Shown: positions 8,804-18,505 of the stretch, one piece after another
Layout of the letters: each line of letters starts with the position of its first letter
Numbering within the stretch: the first letter of the stretch is position 1
Assembly: GCA_945889005.1 (NCBI GenBank)
Contig: CAMDBI010000019.1
Span: 1 to 64,000, forward strand
Origin: Bacteroides fragilis
GTDB lineage: Bacteria; Bacteroidota; Bacteroidia; Bacteroidales; DTGW01
Direction of reading: 5' to 3'
DNA: 64,000 nt
Made by a program: the position numbers and the translations under genes
The notes under the pieces: model-generated
Database searches by the model: none
What the model saw: the letters and a program-made list of their open reading frames with translations, nothing else
Told to the model about the DNA's origin: nothing

Positions 8804-11800
8804 ATGAGAAAATTATTTGAAAAATACAAATTAAAAAAGATAATTTTATTACTTATAGGTTTGTTAATATTTACAAACAATTATCTATATTGTGTAAATT
8901 ATTTATGGTCAAATAGAATTTATTCTACAGGTTCTGATATAACAAATTTCTCTTTACATAGAACAATAATTGATAAAGATGATAACATTTATGCTTGTGG
9001 AATTTTTCAAGGTTCAATATCAATAGATGGAGTTAATTATAAAACAACTACTGGATCAACTGGTGTTGATGTTTTTGTTGTTAAATTAGACAAGAATGGT
9101 CAGTTTATTTGGTTAAAAACATTTGGATCAAGTACTGGTACTGAAACGGCTTCTGGTATGACTATTTCATCTGATGGTAAATGTCTGTATATATCACTTT
9201 TATATAATGTTGCAATTACAAACTTGTCTGGTTTTCCTGCTGGATTATCTGCAGGAACTGGAATTGATGTAGCTTTATTAAAAATTAATACATCAACAGG
9301 GGATGTTTATAACGCTTTTAAGGTAATATCTGGCATAGGTAACCAATTTGTTACAGATTTCAAATATGATAACAATAAATTTATTTTATCAGGATATTAT
9401 AATAATCAATTAACTTTTAATACTTCTTCTTCAACTTTTTCTACAGGTGCTACTAGTCCAACAACATATTCAGCAATGTATGTTGCTATATTAGATACAA
9501 ATGGTGTTTGGGAAAATTCAAAATCATATTATGCAAGTTCTGCAACTTCAAATCAAGTTAGGGGTATTGATGTTTCGTCTTCAAATATATTTATCTCTGG
9601 GACTTATAAAGGTTCTTTAACTTTAGGTTCTTTAACTCCTACATTATCAAATAGTAATTCTTTTAACGCATCATTTTTATTGTGTTTAGATAAAAACCTT
9701 AATGAACAATGGTATAGGAAATCATCTGGTAGTACATTTGGTGATGAGATAATGTATTCAGTAGGAAGTGATTATGCTACAAACAATGTAATAATTGGAG
9801 GTTTTTTTTCTAGTGATACATTAAAAATTCAAACTGATGCAAACAATATTAAAAAAATAGTAAATGTAAATAAGAGTACTCGAGATTTGTTTTTTGCAAA
9901 ATATTCCGAATTAGGAACTATGTCATGGTCTTATAATACAGGAAGTAACTATAATGATTATATGTTGCGTGGTTCTTATAAAGACAATACATTTATTTCT
10001 TGCGGTACATTTAATAAAAATATAGTTATTAATGAGGATACCTTAACTTCAAAAAAATGGTCTGATAATTCAAAATATTCTTCAGATGTTTTTGGTTTAG
10101 TAATTCAATCAAACCAAAACCTAGTCTATTTTTTCAATTTAGGAGGAGACTCTTTAGATAATGGTTATTCTGCCACAATTGACAATAAAGGTAAGTATAT
10201 ATTTTCTGGTTTATATACTAATTCTTACGGGGGTAAACCAATTGTAATAGGATCTAATTCATTTCCTGTATCTACACCAGGTTATATAGATTTGATAATT
10301 ACAAAAGTTGACAACAAATCCATAAAAAGCACAAAATCTCATCCAAAATGTCCCGGAGCTTATAATGGTTCGCTATCGATTCAGAAAGAAGGTACTGCAA
10401 ATATAGTAAGTTACAAGGTTACCAAAACCGATACCATACCCAATAAAGTATGGAATTTTTCGCAGGATAGTACTTTAAACAACTTGGGTGCAGGTATCTA
10501 TAAAATTAGAATAACAGACGATGTAAGTGAGTATACCGAAAAAATTGATACCCTTACCGATCAACCCGCTCTGTCATTAACTTACGCTACTCCTACAGCA
10601 CCTACTTGCCTTGCTGCTAGCGATGGTGCCATTGCATATACCAGCCATACCCCTTCCGATAGGGCTATAGCCAGTTACGAATGGTCAACCAGCAATGGCT
10701 CGGGTATTGTGCCGGGTGTTCAAAGCCAAATTGCATTGGCTGCTGGTATCTATAGCCTCACGGCTACCGATGTCAATGGTTGTTCGGCTTCGTTGAGCAA
10801 TTTGGTGGTGCCTGCCGGAGCGTCTATAGTTATTAACAAAGATGCTTCGACCAACGAAACCGATTTAGGTACCAACGATGGAACTTTAGATGTGTCCGTT
10901 ACTGGCATAGCAGCTCCAACTTATACTTGGACTAAAGCTGCCGATGGCTCGGCAGTTGTTGGAACAACTAATTTAACCGGCTTGTCTAGTGGACAGTACA
11001 ACCTTTCGGTATCGAAAAGTGCTTGTAGCAAAGATACTTCGTTTACCGTGAATAACAGCAATACCACAGTGCTTGTTGTCAGCGAAAAGCATTATAAAAT
11101 AAGCTGTATCGACGGTGCCGACGGTGCAATTAAAGTTAAACCAAGCGGAGCCGGAGGCTCTTATACTTATAGTTGGACAAAAGATGGCAACCCAATTGCT
11201 TCTACAAGCGATTCGATTGGCAATTTGTCTGTTGGTACTTATGTATGTACAGTAAATGGTTCAGCCTCTATCAGAGTTGTTTTGAGCAACCCCGCAGATA
11301 TAGTTTTAACACCCCAAACATCAAACTCTACTTGTTTCGATTCCGACAATGGTTCGGCTGCGGTGAGCATAGCCAATGCCACAGCCCCATATACTTATAA
11401 CTGGAGCAATGGCAGTACTACGCCTGTAATTTCGTCGCTCGCGCCAGGTAGCTACAATGTTACTGTGACCGATGCCAAGGGATGTACAAAACCATATACC
11501 GGTATAAGCATTACCGAGCCACCTCAAATTACGGCTACAGTTACTCCAACACCTATTACTTGCAATGGCATGAAAAACGGAATGGTCGAAGTAACCGGTG
11601 TTACAAACAACCAGGGAGCGTTTACCTATAGCTGGAACAGCGGACAAACAACTGCCAAAATACAATATCTGCCAAAAGGCGATTATACCGTAACTATAAC
11701 CGATTCGAAGGGTTGTAACACTCAGTATACACGTACTGTTGTTGAGCCAGCCAAGTCGATTAGTATTTCGAGTACCGATCCCGACAATAAAATATGTACT

Positions 11801-14101
11801 GGAGAATCGGTAACCCTTACCGCCTCGGGAACCAACAATTTTTATTGGAATACCGGCGAAACTTCCACAGACAAAACAACTGGTACCGCCGGTATTTATA
11901 CCGTAACCGGAACCGATGCCAATGGATGTGTGAGCTCCGAAACCGATACCGTTGTTGTAAACAGTTTGCCAATTGTTACGGCTTCTATTGCCGAAATATC
12001 GGGTTCGACAGCCAACGATGGAAATATGTGTGTTGGCGACAGCTTAATATTATCAGGAGTTGGTGCATCAACTTATACCTGGGATCATGGTGTAACTAAT
12101 GGTGTCAAATTCAAATCAAATACTACACAAACTTATATTGTAACAGGTACCGATGCCAATGGTTGCCAAAATACAGCCAGCAAACTGGTAACGGTATATA
12201 CCCTGCCAACACTAGGAATAGGTATTTCTGAATCGTCGGTTACACCCGACGATGGTACTGTATGTAAAGGCAGTTCGGTAACATTAACAGGAAGTGGTGC
12301 ATCTATTTATAGTTGGTCGGGAGGTATTGGCAATGGAGTTTCATTTGCACCTATAGCTACAAGTACATATACCCTTACCGCAACCGATGGCAATGGTTGT
12401 ATCAATACCAAAGACCAGCCAATTACCGTCAATGCATTGCCAACAATAAACATTGTTAGCAGCGATGCCGATAAAAAAATATGCGCCAATCAATCAGTAA
12501 CACTTACTGCTTCTGGAGCGAACACTTATTCGTGGAACAGTGGCGAAACCAATGCTGAAATTACTAAAAATACTACAGCTCGTTATATTGTAACAGGTAC
12601 CGACGCCAATGGATGTGTTGGGACTGCCAACGATAGCATTACCGTAAACCCGTTGCCAATTGTTGTAATTAGTACAAACGATGCCGATAATGCCATATGT
12701 TTGGGACAATCGGTAACTCTTACTGCATCGGGAGCTTCAACATTTGCTTGGATCAGTGGCGAAACAGAAGCTTTGATCAGTAAAAATGCTTCGGGAACTT
12801 ATACTGTAACTGGTACCGATGTTAATGGTTGTCAGAATACAGCCAGTAAAATAATTACATTGCTTTATTCCGATGTAATTTCTTCTGCAGAAGTCATAAA
12901 TTCTAATTGTAATGGCAAGTCGGCAGGTTCGATAAATATTACAACATCGGGAGGTACAGCTCCATACAGATACGAATGGAGCGATGGTTTGGTTTCTGAA
13001 GACAGAACCTCATTACAAGCCGGTCAATACGAGCTTTCGGTATTCGATGTCAATAATTGTAAGTATACAGATACTTTTAAAATAACAGAACCTGCTGCTA
13101 TTGTAATTGATGAAGATCAAGCACAACACCAGAATATAACTTGTTACAACAACACCGATGGACGTTTTGCTTTAAAAGTTGTTGGAGGTTCGGGCAAATA
13201 TAAGTTTACACTCGATAGTGCCAAAACCTGGGGGTCAGATTCGATATATAGCATGCTCAAAGACGGATACTATAAACCTTGGGTAAGCGATTTTAATAAT
13301 CAAAATTGTGTTGTTAAATACTCGGGTTATATTTCAATAACTGCGCCTGAACCACTAACAGTTCAAGTTGCCGACAAGCAAAATGCCTTGTGTTTTGGAG
13401 TGGCAAATGCTTATATTAAACTTAAGGCCCAAGGAGGTAATGGTATTTACCAGTATTCGATAAACAATGGAACTAGTTTTCAGTCGGCATCTTCATTCTT
13501 CAATTTGTCGAAAGGTACGTTAAGTATTTTGGCAAAAGATTTGAATAATTGTATGTCTGAATCAATTGCCGATTCGATTACAGAACCTAGTAAACTAGTC
13601 AAAACCTTGGTATCGGCAACTAACCCGACAAAGAAATTGGTTAGCGACGGAGCCATAAGTGTTAAAGCTGAAGGAGGAACACCTCCTTATACTTACGTAC
13701 TCAATTCGGTAGCTACAAATTCGACAGGTCAATTTGTAATGTTGGGTGCCGGAATTCAAAAAATTACGCTTTTAGATGCCAATCAATGCCAGGATACAAT
13801 ATCAAAATTATTGCAAGAACCGATAGATACCCTTACTCTAATTGCAAATGCAGAACGTATTGTAACTCGTTTGTATCCAAACCCAAGCGAAGGAAAGTTT
13901 TATGTCGATTTGTCAATTCCTCAAAAGCAAAATATTAGTATTGAGATATTTAATATTTTAGGGAAAAAAGAATTCTCATTAGAACTGAATCAAATGCAAT
14001 CGATAGAGAAATACTTAATCGATCTAAGAGGAAAGCCAACAGGTGTCTATATTTTGAAGGTAAATGGTATGGTTTATAAAAAACGATTAGTTATACAATA
14101 A
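8804..14101 (+). CDS. Giant SprB-repeat surface protein with type IX secretion C-terminal sorting domain
   Basis: The product is a 1765-residue cell-surface protein. An N-terminal hydrophobic segment (about residues 12-30) is the export signal. Residues about 40-500 resemble a beta-propeller of SBBP-like repeats ('DDNIYACGIFQGSISIDG', 'FVVKLDKNGQFIWLKTFG'). The middle contains SprB-type repeats ('TCFDSDNGSAAVSIANATAPYTYNWSNG', 'CNGMKNGMVEV') and four or five Ig/PKD-like repeats of about 63 residues with 'ICxxxSVTLTASG' and 'YTVTGTDANGC'. The last 80 residues ('LYPNPSEGKFYVDL ... GVYILKVNG ... KRLVIQ') are a type A T9SS sorting domain, removed after outer-membrane passage. An adhesin or gliding-type role is inferred. 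Bases before about 10330 are far more AT-rich than those after. Confidence 0.88.
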   Translation: MRKLFEKYKLKKIILLLIGLLIFTNNYLYCVNYLWSNRIYSTGSDITNFSLHRTIIDKDDNIYACGIFQGSISIDGVNYKTTTGSTGVDVFVVKLDKNGQFIWLKTFGSSTGTETASGMTISSDGKCLYISLLYNVAITNLSGFPAGLSAGTGIDVALLKINTSTGDVYNAFKVISGIGNQFVTDFKYDNNKFILSGYYNNQLTFNTSSSTFSTGATSPTTYSAMYVAILDTNGVWENSKSYYASSATSNQVRGIDVSSSNIFISGTYKGSLTLGSLTPTLSNSNSFNASFLLCLDKNLNEQWYRKSSGSTFGDEIMYSVGSDYATNNVIIGGFFSSDTLKIQTDANNIKKIVNVNKSTRDLFFAKYSELGTMSWSYNTGSNYNDYMLRGSYKDNTFISCGTFNKNIVINEDTLTSKKWSDNSKYSSDVFGLVIQSNQNLVYFFNLGGDSLDNGYSATIDNKGKYIFSGLYTNSYGGKPIVIGSNSFPVSTPGYIDLIITKVDNKSIKSTKSHPKCPGAYNGSLSIQKEGTANIVSYKVTKTDTIPNKVWNFSQDSTLNNLGAGIYKIRITDDVSEYTEKIDTLTDQPALSLTYATPTAPTCLAASDGAIAYTSHTPSDRAIASYEWSTSNGSGIVPGVQSQIALAAGIYSLTATDVNGCSASLSNLVVPAGASIVINKDASTNETDLGTNDGTLDVSVTGIAAPTYTWTKAADGSAVVGTTNLTGLSSGQYNLSVSKSACSKDTSFTVNNSNTTVLVVSEKHYKISCIDGADGAIKVKPSGAGGSYTYSWTKDGNPIASTSDSIGNLSVGTYVCTVNGSASIRVVLSNPADIVLTPQTSNSTCFDSDNGSAAVSIANATAPYTYNWSNGSTTPVISSLAPGSYNVTVTDAKGCTKPYTGISITEPPQITATVTPTPITCNGMKNGMVEVTGVTNNQGAFTYSWNSGQTTAKIQYLPKGDYTVTITDSKGCNTQYTRTVVEPAKSISISSTDPDNKICTGESVTLTASGTNNFYWNTGETSTDKTTGTAGIYTVTGTDANGCVSSETDTVVVNSLPIVTASIAEISGSTANDGNMCVGDSLILSGVGASTYTWDHGVTNGVKFKSNTTQTYIVTGTDANGCQNTASKLVTVYTLPTLGIGISESSVTPDDGTVCKGSSVTLTGSGASIYSWSGGIGNGVSFAPIATSTYTLTATDGNGCINTKDQPITVNALPTINIVSSDADKKICANQSVTLTASGANTYSWNSGETNAEITKNTTARYIVTGTDANGCVGTANDSITVNPLPIVVISTNDADNAICLGQSVTLTASGASTFAWISGETEALISKNASGTYTVTGTDVNGCQNTASKIITLLYSDVISSAEVINSNCNGKSAGSINITTSGGTAPYRYEWSDGLVSEDRTSLQAGQYELSVFDVNNCKYTDTFKITEPAAIVIDEDQAQHQNITCYNNTDGRFALKVVGGSGKYKFTLDSAKTWGSDSIYSMLKDGYYKPWVSDFNNQNCVVKYSGYISITAPEPLTVQVADKQNALCFGVANAYIKLKAQGGNGIYQYSINNGTSFQSASSFFNLSKGTLSILAKDLNNCMSESIADSITEPSKLVKTLVSATNPTKKLVSDGAISVKAEGGTPPYTYVLNSVATNSTGQFVMLGAGIQKITLLDANQCQDTISKLLQEPIDTLTLIANAERIVTRLYPNPSEGKFYVDLSIPQKQNISIEIFNILGKKEFSLELNQMQSIEKYLIDLRGKPTGVYILKVNGMVYKKRLVIQ

Positions 14102-14108
14102 GTAGCGC

Positions 14109-14615
14109 TTGAATACTCAGATTCAAATTCGGGAAGCTAATTTAAGTCAAATCCGCATAATAAAGGATATTGCTTATAGAACCTGGCCTGATACGTTTAA
14201 GGCGATTCTTACACTAGAACAAATATCATATATGCTCGATCGGATGTATAGTGCCGAAAGTTTGTCGAAGCAAATATGCGAAAATGGGCATAAATTTATC
14301 TTGGCAGTTTTAGACAACACGTATTTGGGATACGCATCTTATGAAATTTCGAACAAACCGCAATCAACTAAACTTCATAAAATTTATGTACTACCCGAAA
14401 GTCAGGGTTTGAAGCTAGGCAAACGATTGCTTAGCTTTGTTGAACAAAGAGCTTCTGAGGCAGGTAATTTATATTTAAGTCTGAATGTAAACCGCGACAA
14501 TAAAGCAATTGGTTTTTACCAAAAAAAAGGTTTCGAAATAGTAGGCCAAGAAGATATTGACATTGGGAATGGATATTACATGAACGATTATGTAATGAAT
14601 AAGAACCTTATCTAA
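14109..14615 (+). CDS. GNAT-family N-acetyltransferase
   Basis: The 168-residue protein has the acetyl-CoA-binding core 'LHKIYVLPESQGLKLGKRLLSFVEQRA' (motif A, Q/R-x-x-G-x-G/K variant) and 'LYLSLNVNRDNKAIGFYQKKGFEIVGQ' (motif B), diagnostic of GNAT enzymes. The start is a TTG seven bases after the giant gene's stop; no upstream ATG exists and the N-terminal 'IQIREANLSQIRIIKDIAYRTWP' fits the family beginning. The acceptor substrate is unknown. A hairpin at 14638-14667 follows. Confidence 0.85.
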   Translation: MNTQIQIREANLSQIRIIKDIAYRTWPDTFKAILTLEQISYMLDRMYSAESLSKQICENGHKFILAVLDNTYLGYASYEISNKPQSTKLHKIYVLPESQGLKLGKRLLSFVEQRASEAGNLYLSLNVNRDNKAIGFYQKKGFEIVGQEDIDIGNGYYMNDYVMNKNLI

Positions 14616-14637
14616 TTTTGAATTTTTTAAAATATCA

Positions 14638-14667
14638 GATTTCTCATTTCGAACGAAGAGAGAAATC
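14638..14667. terminator. Hairpin between convergent genes, possible bidirectional terminator
   Basis: GATTTCTC (14638-14645) pairs with GAGAAATC (14660-14667), and the loop contains TTCG/CGAA that can extend the stem. It lies between the ends of the acetyltransferase and histidine kinase genes. Similar short 'gatttctc...gagaaatc' sequences are common in Bacteroidetes intergenic DNA. Confidence 0.5.
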
Positions 14668-14716
14668 GCGGATCATTTTAAATATATATTAAAACATAGA
14701 TTTAAAAAAACCTTAG

Positions 14717-15781
14717 CTATTTCGCTTTGCTAATAGTAAACGAAAATGTACTACCAACCCCAGGTAAACTCCTTACATTGATGGTTTGTTGGTGCGATTC
14801 GAGTATGTGTTTTACAATAGAAAGTCCCAGTCCCGAACCTCCAATGTTGCGCGAACGGCTTTTGTCGACTCGGTAGAATCGTTCGAACAAACGGGGAATA
14901 TGATCGTTTTCAATTCCAATTCCGTTGTCGGATACTTCGACCAATATATTTTCGTCCATATCGTAAAAGCTTACTTTTGTACGACCGGCATCGGTACCAT
15001 ATTTTAGCGAATTTTCGATTAAATTGACCAGTACTTGTCTTATTTTTTCTTTATCGGCATTTACGTACAATGCTTTATCAAGCTCTAAAAGAGGATTCAA
15101 GACTAATTTAATATTTCTTTGATGGGCTTTGGTTTCCAAATGTTCGAAAACCTCCTTGGTAAGTCCAACAATATCGAATTTTGTAATATCAAGTTTCATT
15201 TCGCCCGATTCCAATTGGCTAATTATGCCCAAATCTTCGACAATGGCTATGAGCCTTTCGACATTTTTTTCGGTTTTTTGTAGGTAATTGATATTCACCT
15301 CTTTGTCGTCGATTGCACCATCGAGTAAGGTTAAAATATAGCCTTGAATATTGAATATTGGTGTTTTTAGTTCGTGCGAAATATTCCCAATAAATTCGCG
15401 GCGGTACGATTCTAATCGTTTGAGGTTGTCGATTTCTTCGCGTTTGTTTTTAACCCAAATTTCAACCTCTTTGTTGACCGACGACACTATATCGTTGCTC
15501 AAATGCACTTCAAAAGCTTTTTCGCCTTTTTGATAGCGAATGCTCGATATTGTCTTGTATATGAGTTTTATACGGTCATATATAAAACGATTGAGAATGA
15601 TGTAAAAAGTTAAAAATGAAAAAATGAAAACTGCGATTATGGTAACTATTAATAATAGCCAATAAATAGTACCGTATATAATCAAGTTTATAGGAATGTA
15701 TATTATCGTATATAATAAGCAAATAATAGAAATTGCTATTAAAATAAGGTAAATTGGGCTGTGCGTGCGTTTCTGAAACAT
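14717..15781 (-). CDS. PhoR-like membrane sensor histidine kinase
   Basis: The 354-residue protein has two membrane helices (about 9-30 and 38-64) with almost no periplasmic loop, so it probably senses within or near the membrane. The H-box 'FIGNISHELKTPIFNIQGY' carries the phospho-accepting His136; the N-box 'NLIENSLKYG', G1 'DNGIGIE' and G2 'GGSGLGLSIV' complete the ATPase domain. Its ATG shares one base with the stop of the upstream response regulator, so the two form a translationally coupled two-component pair. The arrangement resembles PhoB-PhoR, but the stimulus is not evident. Confidence 0.9.
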   Translation of the reverse strand: MFQKRTHSPIYLILIAISIICLLYTIIYIPINLIIYGTIYWLLLIVTIIAVFIFSFLTFYIILNRFIYDRIKLIYKTISSIRYQKGEKAFEVHLSNDIVSSVNKEVEIWVKNKREEIDNLKRLESYRREFIGNISHELKTPIFNIQGYILTLLDGAIDDKEVNINYLQKTEKNVERLIAIVEDLGIISQLESGEMKLDITKFDIVGLTKEVFEHLETKAHQRNIKLVLNPLLELDKALYVNADKEKIRQVLVNLIENSLKYGTDAGRTKVSFYDMDENILVEVSDNGIGIENDHIPRLFERFYRVDKSRSRNIGGSGLGLSIVKHILESHQQTINVRSLPGVGSTFSFTISKAK

Positions 15782-16464
15782 TAGAATTCGTATTTATAGC
15801 CCACTCCTTTAATGGTTTTAATATTTTCGAGATTCAATTTTTCGCGCAATTTTCGAATGTGAACATCTATAGTTCGTTCGCCAACAATAACATCGCCGCT
15901 CCAGATACGCGAATAAATTTCGTCGCGGGTAAATACTTTGTTGGGTTTCGAGGTGAGTAACGAAAGCAATTCAAATTCTTTTTTAGGTAAAAATATTTCC
16001 TTTTCGTCGACCAAAATTCTGAATTTCTCGTTGTCGATAATTAAATTACCAATTGTAATCACTCCACTTGATTCGTTGTTGGAAATATGGCGTCGCATTA
16101 AGGCATTTACTTTGCTTACAAGCAAACGAGGTTTAATGGGTTTGGTAATATAGTCGTCGGCGCCGGCTTCGAAACCCGATATTTGAGAATAGTCTTCGTT
16201 TCGGGCAGTAAAAAAAGCAACTATGGTTTCTTTCAAAGCTGGAATTTTGCGTAGTTCACGACAGGTTTCCATGCCATCCATTTCGGGCATCATTACATCG
16301 AGAACAACCAAATGTGGCACTTCTTCTTTAGCAACCTTAAGTGCTTCGCGACCATTGTTACTTGTAAATACCTTGTAACCTTCTTTACGAAGATTGTAGC
16401 TTACAAATTCAAGTATATCGTCTTCGTCGTCGACTATCAATACTTTAAAAGCAAAGTTGCTCAT
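15781..16464 (-). CDS. OmpR/PhoB-family response regulator
   Basis: The N-terminal receiver domain has the acidic pair at residues 12-13, the phosphorylation site Asp56 in 'VVLDVMMPEMDG', Thr in 'FFTARN' and Lys in 'YITKPIKP'. A winged-helix trans_reg_C domain follows ('EFELLSLLTSKPNKVFTRDEIYSRIWSG ... RTIDVHIRKLREKL ... IKGVGYKYEF'). It controls transcription after phosphorylation by the kinase encoded immediately downstream. The length of 227 residues is typical. Confidence 0.93.
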   Translation of the reverse strand: MSNFAFKVLIVDDEDDILEFVSYNLRKEGYKVFTSNNGREALKVAKEEVPHLVVLDVMMPEMDGMETCRELRKIPALKETIVAFFTARNEDYSQISGFEAGADDYITKPIKPRLLVSKVNALMRRHISNNESSGVITIGNLIIDNEKFRILVDEKEIFLPKKEFELLSLLTSKPNKVFTRDEIYSRIWSGDVIVGERTIDVHIRKLREKLNLENIKTIKGVGYKYEF

Positions 16465-16592
16465 AATTGTTTATATTATTTCAAATTTCGATATGGTAAA
16501 ATAACAACTGTAATGTTAAATGTATATTAATTCTAAGTAAATTTATTAGGCTAAGTAGTTGAAAATATAATATTTTTTAAGGTTAATAATTT

Positions 16593-17369
16593 TTAATTAG
16601 AAACTTTAACTGCAATATTTAATGCCTTTACTTTACTTGAAATTTTGTCGAGAACCGATTTTTCAATTTTTTCGAGAGTCTCTGAAGGTGTATCGCGTGC
16701 AATGGTGTAAATCATAACCTGAATAGGTTTAATTTTTTCGATTATTGCTAACCATGCATCAATTTCAAGACTAGTTGTATTGTCGAAGTTTTTACCATTG
16801 ACAGTTCCTTTGAGAAAAAGTGTTTGAATGCTTAAGTTTCTGAACCCCATTAAATTTTCGATTAGTTTATCGAAATCAAAAGTTGGTGGAGGTTGATTTA
16901 TAATTCGAATGGTTTCTATTATACCTGAATCGAGTTTTAAAATATTCTGATCGACCTTGCTAAGAGCCAATTTTATAGCAGGTTTTTGTATAAGTGTTGC
17001 GTTCGATAGTACGGCTATCTTGACATTTGGAGCAATTTGATCGCGAATATTTATAACAGCATCGATTATCTCTGGAAAATCGGGATGCATAGTTGGTTCA
17101 CCATTGCCTGCAAATGTTATCACATCTGGGAGATTATTATCTAACTTCATTTTGAGTAGCACTTCAGTTAAACGGCTAACAACTTCGTGCAATTTAGGTA
17201 ATACTGTTTTGATATGAGCATTGGCACTATTCCAACCACACTCGCAGTAAACACAATCGAAATTACAATATTTTTTGTCGAGTGGCAATAAATTAACACC
17301 CAACGAAGTGCCCAATCGTCGACTTTTTATAGGCCCAAAAATGATATCGTTAAACAAAAAGGTTGACAT
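16593..17369 (-). CDS. Radical SAM protein
   Basis: Cys35, Cys39 and Cys42 form the CX3CX2C motif that binds the radical SAM [4Fe-4S] cluster ('KKYCNFDCVYCECGW'). 'TFAGNGEPTMHPDFPEI' is the SAM-contacting GGE-like motif. The leading 'FGPIKSRRLGTSLGVNLLP' is found in a widespread family of uncharacterised radical SAM proteins. The length of 258 residues gives a partial TIM barrel with little C-terminal extension and no obvious auxiliary cluster. The gene is monocistronic between a regulator and a divergent stress gene; the substrate is unknown. Confidence 0.88.
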   Translation of the reverse strand: MSTFLFNDIIFGPIKSRRLGTSLGVNLLPLDKKYCNFDCVYCECGWNSANAHIKTVLPKLHEVVSRLTEVLLKMKLDNNLPDVITFAGNGEPTMHPDFPEIIDAVINIRDQIAPNVKIAVLSNATLIQKPAIKLALSKVDQNILKLDSGIIETIRIINQPPPTFDFDKLIENLMGFRNLSIQTLFLKGTVNGKNFDNTTSLEIDAWLAIIEKIKPIQVMIYTIARDTPSETLEKIEKSVLDKISSKVKALNIAVKVSN

Positions 17370-17501
17370 AATAAAAATGTATTAGAAGATAAATTTACAA
17401 TCTTAAAACAAATATTTGTTGTGAATTTGATGATTATTTAAAAGATTTGTATATTTAACAAAATAAATATTGCAAACTTGAAAAACGTAACAGCTCAATT
17501 A

Positions 17502-18356
17502 ATGAAGAATGTTGTGGTTCCGATCGATTTCTCGGAAGATTCGCTCAAGGGTCTCGAATTAGCTTGTTTGTTGACAACGAGAGCAACATTAAATTTGCAA
17601 ATGGTATATGTTTTGACCAAAAGTCGCGACAATGTACCCAGCGATGCCGAAGACGAATACCGCGAAGCAGAGAGAAAATTCAAAAAGATCCAAAAAGATT
17701 TTAAGCATTTGGTTCACAATAAGTCGAAGCTTGAATATATTATTAAAAAAGGAAAGATTTATCAAGAGGTTGTCGGACAGGCTCATGCCATAAACGATTG
17801 TATTATTGTTGCATCGACCCATGGCGCATCGGGGTTCGAAGAATTGTTTATTGGTAGCAATGCTTATAAAATTATAACATCGACCGTACGACCTGTACTT
17901 ACCATAAGAAAAGGAAGTGCCCCAAAACACATTAAAAAAATAGTTGTTCCGGTCGATATTGTTAGTGAATCGCGTCAAACCGTTTCATTTGCATCATTTA
18001 TTGCCGAATTGTTCGAAGCAGAAATTTATGTATTGTCGGTTTCGTCGTCAAAAAATAAAAAGCTCAGCGCTCGATTGGCTGCTTACAACGAACAAATATG
18101 CAATTTTTTAAAAAATAAGGATATTGCTTGTCATAGCGAAACTTTGGTTGGCGATAGTATTCCTGTTACTATTGTCGATTATTGCGACAAAATAGAGGCA
18201 GATTTGGTTGCAATTATCAACGAAAGCGATAGCAGTTTTTCGGAATTGGTATTGGGTAGCTATGCCCAACAAATGATAAGCCGTTCGTCGGTTCCGGTAC
18301 TAACCATAAGAGCAAAATCGCATACAATAAAAGGTTCGTTTAGTACATTGGGTTAA
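17502..18356 (+). CDS. Double-domain universal stress protein (UspA family)
   Basis: Two tandem Usp domains of about 140 residues are present. The first begins MKNVVVPIDFSEDSLKG and ends with the ATP-binding pattern 'GASGFEELFIGSNAYKI ... VRPVLTIRKG' (G-2X-G-9X-G-S). The second begins 'IKKIVVPVDI' and ends 'SSFSELVLGSYAQQMISRSSVPVLTIR'. The ATG at 17502 is chosen because Usp proteins normally begin directly with the first beta strand; a TTG at 17478 would add eight residues. A cytoplasmic stress/nucleotide-sensing role is inferred from family. The next gene is a paralog. Confidence 0.88.
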   Translation: MKNVVVPIDFSEDSLKGLELACLLTTRATLNLQMVYVLTKSRDNVPSDAEDEYREAERKFKKIQKDFKHLVHNKSKLEYIIKKGKIYQEVVGQAHAINDCIIVASTHGASGFEELFIGSNAYKIITSTVRPVLTIRKGSAPKHIKKIVVPVDIVSESRQTVSFASFIAELFEAEIYVLSVSSSKNKKLSARLAAYNEQICNFLKNKDIACHSETLVGDSIPVTIVDYCDKIEADLVAIINESDSSFSELVLGSYAQQMISRSSVPVLTIRAKSHTIKGSFSTLG

Positions 18357-18505
18357 AGATTGGTATTCGTGAAAGGTTTTTATTCCATTCGTTTCAATCA
18401 TCTTATAGGTTTTTGTTTTTTAATACTTGCTGTTTATTTTATTTTTAAGAAATAAAAATTTCACATTTTTTTGTGTAATTTTATTCATATTAAAATTGAG
18501 GTATT

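Noticed and set aside
10560-12710. ORFs on both strands inside the giant gene (e.g. 11321-11665 minus, 11794-12099 plus)
   Set aside because: They lie entirely within the SprB/Ig repeat region in other frames, lack starts with family similarity and repeat with the protein's own periodicity, so they are shadows.
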